The notes under the pieces: model-generated | What the model saw: only the letters and a program-made list of their open reading frames with translations | Databases searched by the model: none | Told to the model about the DNA's origin: nothing | Shown: in pieces, positions 56,661 through 64,000 of the stretch | Layout: the number at the start of each line of letters is the position of its first letter | Position numbering within the stretch: position 1 is the first letter of the stretch | Made by a program: the position numbers and the translations under genes | Source: Cladopsammia gracilis | Taxonomy: Eukaryota > Cnidaria > Anthozoa > Scleractinia > Dendrophylliidae | DNA length: 64,000 nucleotides | Direction of reading: 5' to 3' | Assembly: GCA_022457155.1 (NCBI GenBank) | Contig: JAJGOT010000480.1 | Location: 310,001-374,000, forward strand

Positions 56661-57764
56661 GCTGATAAATATCTTGTACCGCAAAACTGTACATATATTA
56701 ACGACGGGCTTTTACACACACACAAACTTAAATTAATCTCAAAACATATGATAAACAAAAAGAGACAATACCTAAGAGACATACAATTTAACACAAACTA
56801 GATTAGCTATGCTATAAGCGGGTTTGTAGATATTTAAATTTTATTTCTTTAAATTTAGATCAATTAATTAATGTAATAGTGTTAAAAACCGATAATAATA
56901 AACCTCAAACCATAGACCTGCGTTTTCAAGTCTTCACTCTGAAAAGCGTTTTCGAAAACCTCAGTTTTCATAGATAAACATCTCCGTTTTTGATCGTTTT
57001 AGTGTGAACGATCGGTGAAAACGGATAAAAGGTATGCATCAGTTTAAACGAAAACGCATTAGTGTGGACGGGGCCTAAGAATAAGAAGCAGTTTAAAAAT
57101 ACAGGAAGGAAACATTCATTCAACTAGGAGATACAAAGAGAATAATTGCAATATATAAAGTAAAAAAGAAAGAAGTTATGACCAAAAGTTTGCTGTTGGG
57201 AAATTGCATCCAGGTCACAGATGAGCGCATTTTGCAATTCGAGCGAGGCACCTTAAAACAGGTTTACTGAAGAAAACCTGGGAGATTGCCATTTTCAGAC
57301 TGACTTAAAGTAGGTACTAATCGTTGTATAAACTTCACGTACATTACCTCATGCAAGAAAAGATCAAAGGGCTCTTAAAGCCATCTCGTTAATGCGTTAG
57401 ATTACAGCTAGAGTTTTTTTAAGGTGCAAGAAACGAGAAGATTTAGAAAACGCGTGTTATATTTTTGAAAAAAAGAGCTGTCAATTCATTGTGGAACTGA
57501 GACTAGAGGATAGGATTTTTCTGCGTTTTTGAATAAATTAGCTGAAAATATGCTCTTGTCGTTATGTAGTATCAAGGGATTTGGTAAGTGTATTTAAGGA
57601 GTTGTCGTATGTTAATTCGTTCTCTTGGTGCTCTTCGCTGGAGGCGGTTGACTTTTATTTATTTATTTATTTATTTATTTATATTTATTTCTTTTATTTA
57701 CTTTATTTCAATTCAGGATTTGTTTTGTGTCCACCCAGAGAGAGGGCAATTGTGCACAATCACT

Positions 57765-58195
57765 AAGGGACCGTCCGTGCGCAGAGAGTAAGGGACTATA
57801 AACAGTAAGGGACCATCTGTGCCCATTAAAAAAAAAAAAAGAAAATTCAAGCACATTTTTGTGTTCAGTTTGTCAGGGACCATCTGTGCCCAGTCAGTAA
57901 GGGACCATCTGTGCCCTGTGTCCAGTCTGTTAGGGACCATCAGTGCCTATAAAAAAAAAAGAAAAGAAAATTCAAGGACATATTTGTGTCCAGACACTGA
58001 GGACGATCTGTGCCGAGAGGGCGTGGGACCATCTGTGGCCAGTCACTAAGGGACCATCTGTGGCTAAAGAGTGTGGGACCATCTGTGCCCAGACAGTAAG
58101 GGACCATCTTTGCCCTGTGTCCAGTTAGACAGGGACCATCTGTGGCCAGTCAGTAAGAGGCCATCTGTGCCCGGTCAGTAAGGGGCCATTTTAGT
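57765..58195 (+). repeat. Expanded GGGACCATCTGTGCC minisatellite in copy B
   Basis: About 13 recognisable units, against about 7 in copy A, with spacers CAGTCAGTAA, CCTGTGTCCAGTC and AAGAGTGT. Confidence 0.85.
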
Positions 58196-58275
58196 TCGAA
58201 TCTTAGGGACGAAATGTGCACGAGGAGTTTTCGAATGCAATATTTTATGTTTTTGTTAGTGCTTTTCTGTTTGCA

Positions 58276-59060
58276 GATGTATGTCGCTCTGAGATGTGGA
58301 GGGCGTTTTTCGCCTCAGTTCCTCTACATTTTTCAGCCGTTGCCGGCCAGCTTGGTTCAAGGAACCGTCCTCGCTTCTAGAGCGGATGGTACTGTGTGTT
58401 CTTACCTAGGAGGTTTCAAAAGATGGAAACAGTGGGCTTCGTCTAATCACATCTGTTACCTGCCTGTCAACCCTTTTCAATTTGCAGTTTAGCTGCAGTG
58501 CCTGCTTAATGAAGTCAGTTCCTCTTCTTCGGTGCTTAATGTCCTCTACAGGGTTTTGGCGGATTTTTCCGTTTCACTGAGTTATGCGTTCTAAGAGCTT
58601 GTGATACTAAGTTTTTCCCCTTATGTTTCCATATTTCTAGAATCGTCAAAGACTGACCAGTTTCGTGATGGGGCGTGGATTGCGATTGTAACGACAGACC
58701 TTCCGATTTGTCCTGTGAAGGCCTTGGAACAATACATCGCAGCTGCGCATATTGATCTCTCTGAAGATTTACCGCTGTTCAGAGCCCTTGCCAACCCAAG
58801 GTCTTAAGGGAAAGTTCGATGCCAGGGGATTAACTACACAAGAACGAGGGAGTTTATCAAGGACGCTCTTAGAGAGTTTATAGACGTTTTCATTATCAGT
58901 GTTCACAGACTTAGAGCCGGAGGGGCCACTGCTGCAGCGAACGCTGGCATTCAAGACAGATTTTTTAAGCGTCGCGGTCTATGGGCGAGTTAAAATGCCA
59001 AAGATGGCTATGCCAAAGACAATATCTATCACGGCTGTCAGTTTCTCAGTCATTTAGGAT
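58276..59060 (+). pseudogene. Tyrosine recombinase, copy B, inactivated
   Basis: The N-terminal part (58276-58492) reads LVQGTVLASRADGTVCSYL and FKRWKQWASSNHICYL, with an acceptor-like TTTCTGTTTGCAG before it. The catalytic part begins after TTCCATATTTCTAG (58640) with ESSKTDQFRDGAWIAIVTT and reads in one frame to LSEDLPLFRAL, RTREFIKDALREFIDV, then HRLRAGGATAAANAG (HxxR intact, His at 58904) and FFKRRGLWAS, NAKDGYAKDN (Tyr codon 59009-59011). Two stops interrupt it: TAA at 58805 and TAA at 58991, the second shared with copy A. The family is cnidarian XerD-like recombinases, which may act on mobile DNA by strand exchange. Confidence 0.7.
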
Positions 59061-62000
59061 TTAAAATTACTGTAAAGTTTTGTTTCGATTGAGCCCGGCA
59101 GGTTGGAGAGAATTGTTTATGAGGCCGGGATTTTTCCTCTGTCTTTTCGTAGCGAGCGCTATGGGGTTTTTTCATCCTTTGGATGCTCGTTCGTTCTCTC
59201 CAAAGTTCTGTTTGTTGTCCCTTCCCGTGTAACGATTCAGCCTGTTTTTACCTTAATAAATGGTGCGGCCTCCAGTGAGCACGCGATGGCGAAAGGTGTT
59301 TATTGTTTTTTGTCTCCTTGCGTTTCTTTCGGGTGTTATGAAATTTGGGAAATTTAGTCAAGGGCTGTATTTAGTCATTTGAGAACTGTTTATTTTAGTA
59401 GTCCGATGCTTGTACGATTACGTCACACCCATATTTTCGTGCTAAGAATATGCAAATTTAATAGGCTTCGCAGTCGATTAACTTTTCGGCTTGTAGAGAC
59501 TCCGTCGTGTGGTTTTGCGGTTAGCATTTGTTGTCATGTCATGTATATGTTTGATTTCGTGAAGTTGAGTTTGGTTAATTGTGAAGATTCGAGAGTCGAG
59601 AGTGCCTTGATTTCAATAGAGACACCAAAAGGTACGAGAAGCCGTTATTTTTATATAAAAGTATATTTTCACTGAAATATACAACATCTATTTCATTTGA
59701 GTTGTGGATCAGATATGTCATCTGAGCGGTTCCGGAGCGGTTTTAACGATAAAATTTGACAGCTTACATTGTTTTAAAAATGCACGTGGCGCTGCCATAT
59801 GATGGTAGAGAATATTCTACATAGAAAGACGTAAATTTTATTTAAGGTAGAATTTAGTTCGTGGTGATTATTGCAGAAGACTTGGATGTTTGTAGAATGG
59901 TTTAGCGTAATATAGAACAGAATGTTGTAAGTTTTGGAAACGCAGCGTTGCAGTCATGTCTTGGGGGGAGGGGGGAGTTCGTTTTGTACACTATATAGGT
60001 ATGTGCGGGCCGATAAGTTAGGGTTTTTGAGGTCATGCTCAGTCGTTAAATAGGGTATCGTTTTTGGTAATTTTGGTTTTGTGATGGTTAGAAATTCTAA
60101 AACTGTAGTGTGCGACTGAATTGGGGGGACGGGGGGAGTTCGTTATGTTTGAGAACCTTGGTGGCACAAGAAGAGGTAAAAGTTTAATAGTTTGTCAATA
60201 CGTCTTCTTTCATGACGTTCTCTGACGTATATCACGAGACGTTCTTTTTGTCTCTGAAAAGAGAAATGCTGTTTGTTTAATTCTGCAAACTGTTTATTTT
60301 AATCGTGTAAAAACTGAAACTCAGATCGTTTATTGCGTTCTGGGCGGTGGGGGGGGGGGGGGGGTGTTTTCGAGGGGAGTGTGGTTTTTCCGTTTCTTAG
60401 ATCAGAATGGTTCCGGGCGATGTCTTGGAGGTTTCTTGTTTAACTGTTTCACTATACGGACTCCTTTTTCGCGCATTTCATTTGTCAGTCTCCCCTGGTT
60501 GTTTTCTTGCTGTGATGGGTAAGGGAGGTGATCATTAAGGATTTCGAGTTGAATTCGTTCTCAATTGATCTGTCGGCGGCGTAAGTATTACAGTTAGAGA
60601 TTTTCTTAAGGTGAAAGAAACGAGAAGATTTAGAAAACGCGTGTTATATTTTTGAAAGAAAAAAAAGCTGTGAATTCATAGTTGAAGTGAGAGTAGAGGA
60701 CTGTATTTAGTCATTTGAGAACTGTTTATTTTAGCAGTCCCATGCTTGCACCATTACGTCACACCCCTATTTTCGTGCTAACAATGTACCAATTCAATTG
60801 GATTTCCTGGAGACGAAACAAGTGGTTTCGTGACTCCGTCGCTGGCTCTTGGGATTTGGTCGGTCGCTGTTCGTAGGTTCGTAATTCTCTCGTGGGCTTC
60901 GCAGTTGATTTGTAGTGGCAAGTTAACTTTTAGGCTTATAGAGACTCAGTCGTGTGGTTTTGCGGTTACGATACATTTATATTAAAGGGCAAACGGAAAG
61001 GGGGAAAAGTTGTATCGTTTTTACGAGTTGTTTTGGTTTGTATATCTATTTTAGAGTGTCAATAATTTGTATTGTTCGTTGGTTATGGGTTTCTGAAAGG
61101 TATTTGTTGTCATGTCATGTATATGTTTCTTTTCGTGAAGTTCAGTTTGGTTAAGTGTGAAGATTGGAGAGTCGACAGTTCCTTGATTTCAACAGAGATA
61201 CCAAAACGTACGAGAAGCCGTTATTTTTATATGGGAGTATTTTCCTTGGGGTATACAACGTCTTTTTCATTTGAGTTGTGGATCAGATATGTCATCTGAG
61301 CTGTTTTAACGATAAAATTTGACAGCTTACATTGTTTTAAAAATCCACGTGGCGCTGCGATATGATGGTAGAGAATATTCTCTGAAAATGGCTTTCGACT
61401 GTTCGTCTTCCATTGTGAATGAAATGGGTAGTTCGTACATTGGTAGACGATTTCTGTTGGATTTTCAAATTCTTTAGTCGTGCTTAAAGAGTATAGAATA
61501 GTGACGATTTGATATGTAAGAATTATCAAACAGCTTTGATGTTGGAGAAGCGGACGGAATAATGCCATGTGTGACAATGGAGGTAAATGTAGTTTTTAGA
61601 AAGACGTCAATTTAATTTAAGGTAGAATTTAGTTTGTGGTGATTATTGCAGAAGACTTAGATTTTTGTAGAATGGTTTAGCGTGATTTAGAATAGAATGT
61701 CGTAAGTTTTGGTCACCGCAGCGTTGCAGTTATATTCCGGGGGGAGGGAGGAGTTCGTTTTGTACACTATATAGTTATGTGCGGGTCGATACGTTAGGGT
61801 TTTTGAGGTCATGCTCAGTCGTTAAATAGGGTATCGTTTTTGGTAATTTTGGTTTTGTTATGGTTAGAAATTCTAAAATTGTAGTGTGCGACTGAATTAG
61901 GAGTTAAAAGGAGTTTCAAACGTTGGTTTTCTACTGTCAATAGGCGTTATCTTTAATTGTCGGCAGTATGGTCCTGTCCTCCCCGCTGTCTCTCGTCGGC

Positions 62001-62939
62001 CTTCACATTAAATGATGGACTATGATGGAGCGCGAAAGGCGAATTTATGTTCGAAGTGTGATGAAGTTTCATTGCGTTTATACTTGTAGCCAAGGGTAGC
62101 TGTGATGCTGGTTATTCGTGAGAATACTATATGTCTATTTGAGAGACATTGTTTGTAGTGTTTGAAAAGCACTTTTTCGTATTTGATTTACAGCTTGACG
62201 GGTAAAATGGGTGATTATTCTCTTTTGTTTTTGAACTGAAAAGTGAAAAGGTGTACATCGTTTTAAGGAAGAGCATTGTATTGTGGAGATACCTTTTATA
62301 TTTTGATTGATATGTTTGATAAGACAATGCCTAGGTCTGTGTTTTTATAAGGATAACGTTTAATTGGTAAGTTGAAAGAAAATGAAGATGAATTAGGATT
62401 TAAAGAGATGGGTTGTCCGAAATAGCGTTTAAATGTAAGGGTTAGCAACATTGACAAATTGTTTAAGATTGGTTATTAAATGTTGTATGATCTGTAATAT
62501 CTTGTTGAAACTTGTTTAATTGTGGGTGGGCCGAAATATCTACCTTTGTGTGTCTTTCTGTTAAATGGAGTAATTAGGTAGTTGTCAATGGTTGTTGAAG
62601 GAATGATCTAATGCTGTTGTGGTGTCATCTGTTTCCTAACTATTAGGGATTAAATGGATCATTTTAAATTTTAGAAATGAATTGGTTTTTATTTTATTGG
62701 TATTTGAAGTTAATTCTTGTTAAAAGTCTTCATATTTTTTGAGCGAGGGGGGGGGGGGAAGGGGTAAGGGTGGTGGGTGAACTAAGAAAGATGTGATTTT
62801 TAGAAGAGAATAGCCTGTTACAGAGACGTTCGTATAGACTACGAGCAGTTTGTTTTCTTTGAGTGTTAAACTATATAGAGTGTAAAAGTGGCAATTTATT
62901 TGATTTAATTTTACCGTCATGATTTTGATTTTGGAAAAA

Positions 62940-63645
62940 AAGGATAGGAAATAGCGTGCAGATAGGCTTTCAGTCAGACGGCGAGGTTTTGTGAGCAAGG
63001 TTATTAAGAGTTGTGTAATAATAGCATATTTGAACTTTGAGAGGGAAGAGAATGATTTTAAGGTAGTTTTGTTTGACTTTCGTGTGTTTTCATATTTTTG
63101 TTCAAGTTCCGTGTGTTGCTATAACCCCAACGGGAGACTCCCATATGTGGTTGGGCGGGGGTGCTCGTCGTATCTTTTAGAGGTTAAAATTCGGGATCTA
63201 GGTATCTTTTAGAATATATGATTAAAAAAAACTCATTTTCCCAGAAAATGGTATCTTTTAGGGCTTTCCTAGCGAAAGACGAGTCGCTACTGCCTTCCGG
63301 TGTTCCTTCTGATGGTAGCTGGAATTCGAGCCCATGTATAGTCAGATCTATTTATTTCCAGCACTCTAGCCGCATCGCATTGTTCCATCGCATATTTGGT
63401 AAAAAAATGGTATCTTTTAGAGGTAAAATTCTGGTTGACAACGGCCACTTTCATATCTTTCAGGCTTCCACTTTTTTTTTCGTAACGAGCACCTCCGCTT
63501 GACGACTTATAGGAGTCCCTCCCCCCCCCCCCCCCCCCCCCGGGAGCAGAATATTCTTACCAATTTTTCTTTTCAAGATATTTCCGGTTGTCACTCGGTA
63601 AGCGACTTAAAAGGCAGAGCAAAATAGCATGTTCTTTTGAGGACA
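62940..63645 (+). mobile_element. Insertion specific to copy B
   Basis: Absent from copy A, where GATTTTGGAAAACAAG is followed soon by CTAGAATATTTGATGTCAC. Contains repeated GGTATCTTTTAG phrases (63201, 63249, 63408), GGGGGTGCTCGTCG at 63158 and, inverted, CGAGCACCTCC at 63486, and a C tract at 63519-63541. It resembles the G/C-tract dispersed family seen at 21158. Exact ends not resolved. Confidence 0.5.
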
Positions 63646-63830
63646 ACTAGAATATTTGATGTCACTTTTAACGTGATTAGTAATACGAATGGTTTTTACT
63701 AGCCCGACGCAGCTATCAAGCGTAGTGAATACAAGCTAAAATTAAAGCTTTGACTGAGTCAAAGTTCCCATATGACTAAAAAAAAAAGATCGCCGGATTG
63801 ACCCCTTTCATAAAATAGAAGTCCGTATAA

Positions 63831-64000
63831 GGGAGTTGAATGAGACGGGAAAGTTTGTGTTTTAATATGAGCGATAGGCAGAGCAAAATAGCATGTTCTT
63901 TTGAGAACATTAGGACTTCAACACGGTCAAAGTGTGTAATTCATTACGTATGCAATGATTATGCTGTACATGCGCAGTTTGGCGTTAATACTACCGAGGA
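63831..64000. other. Flank of copy B with a block shared with 16376-17012
   Basis: AAAGTTTGTGTTTTAATATG and GGCAGAGCAAAATAGCATG are the inverse of part of the tandem unit at 16430-16480. GGCAGAGCAAAATAGCATG also occurs at 63614. Nothing else recognised. Confidence 0.5.

Larger units (their letters stand above)
52561..56797 (-). mobile_element. Near full-length L1/Tx1-like LINE with 13-bp target duplication
   Basis: Bounded by CTAGATTAGCTAT at 52548-52560 and 56798-56810. The minus-strand 3' end is an A tail (T run at 52561-52573). It contains an apurinic-type endonuclease and reverse transcriptase in one order across three frames. The 5' region before the endonuclease is short (about 110 bp), so a first ORF is missing; the element may be 5'-truncated or of a one-ORF type. 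The target was a hairpin repeat whose other copy is at 38383. Few disabling changes suggest a fairly recent insertion. Confidence 0.88.
50973..57075. mobile_element. Outer element with GGCCCCGTCCACACTAATGCG ends, filled by nested insertions
   Basis: GGCCCCGTCCACACTAATGC at 50973 and its exact inverse ending at 57075, each with TAA immediately outside (50970-50972; 57076-57078). Both ends continue with related GTTTTTGAAAAC/CGAAAAC phrases, and secondary GTCCACACTA copies occur at 51042 and 51204. A 3-bp TAA duplication fits PIF/Harbinger. The two ends may instead belong to two separate copies; the matching TAA flanks favour one interrupted element. Confidence 0.5.
57363..63830 (+). mobile_element. 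Composite tyrosine-recombinase element, copy B
   Basis: Begins ATCAAAGGGCTCTTAAAG and follows copy A (10558-16100) through to GTCCGTATAA. Differences: an expanded minisatellite at 57765-58190, a G tract at 60349-60364, extra sequence near 60840-60895, and an insertion of about 0.7 kb at 62940-63640. Left flanks of copies A and B differ (GATTTA versus AGAAAAG), so this is transposition, or duplication with breakpoints at the element ends, rather than a broader duplication. Confidence 0.75.

Overview
The window reads as eukaryotic, and most likely as genomic DNA of an anthozoan cnidarian (coral or anemone type). This is an inference. It rests on AT-rich, intron-like sequence with no operons or Shine-Dalgarno signals, and on a mix of mobile elements common in such genomes: Penelope-like reverse transcriptase, DIRS-like gag/RNase H/tyrosine recombinase, EnSpm/CACTA transposase, an L1/Tx1-like LINE, free-standing tyrosine recombinases, and many fold-back elements with TA, TTAA or 8-bp target duplications. 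I found no intact protein-coding gene. The only probably functional gene is one tRNA. A few short exon-like segments on the minus strand (about 31-40.5 kb) may belong to an unidentified host gene. No prokaryotic system, CRISPR array or virus was seen.

Layout. 1-8 kb: decayed retroelement and transposon genes (Penelope-like RT on minus, CACTA transposase, a recombinase-element-type RT, DIRS terminal repeat and gag). 9.4-10.3 kb: a fold-back and an array of roughly 150-bp units. 10.56-16.1 kb: copy A of a large composite element carrying a broken tyrosine recombinase. Copy B lies at 57.36-63.83 kb in the same orientation, and the terminus of a third copy in the opposite orientation is at bases 1-42, where it interrupts the Penelope-like RT. 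17.3-29 kb: a domain of inverted and tandem repeats in which a 21-bp minisatellite joins several unrelated satellites, notably two opposed arrays of a 64-bp unit around a 0.8-kb spacer. A hammerhead-ribozyme core lies at 19.63-19.65 kb.

30-46 kb: a 4.26-kb TTAA-flanked element with about 1-kb terminal inverted repeats that carries a tandemly duplicated tRNA-Thr(AGT), plus several smaller fold-back elements and more 21-bp arrays. 46.3-50.2 kb: remnants of a DIRS element (RNase H, tyrosine recombinase, terminal repeat) and of an old LINE. 50.2-57.1 kb: nested insertions, with short TTAA elements and fold-backs, and a 4.24-kb LINE bounded by a 13-bp target duplication inside a hairpin-forming repeat.

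Because 21-bp units are seven codons long, their arrays, like the (TA)n and TTTACAG arrays, stay open in several frames and give long but meaningless reading frames. These are not annotated as genes.
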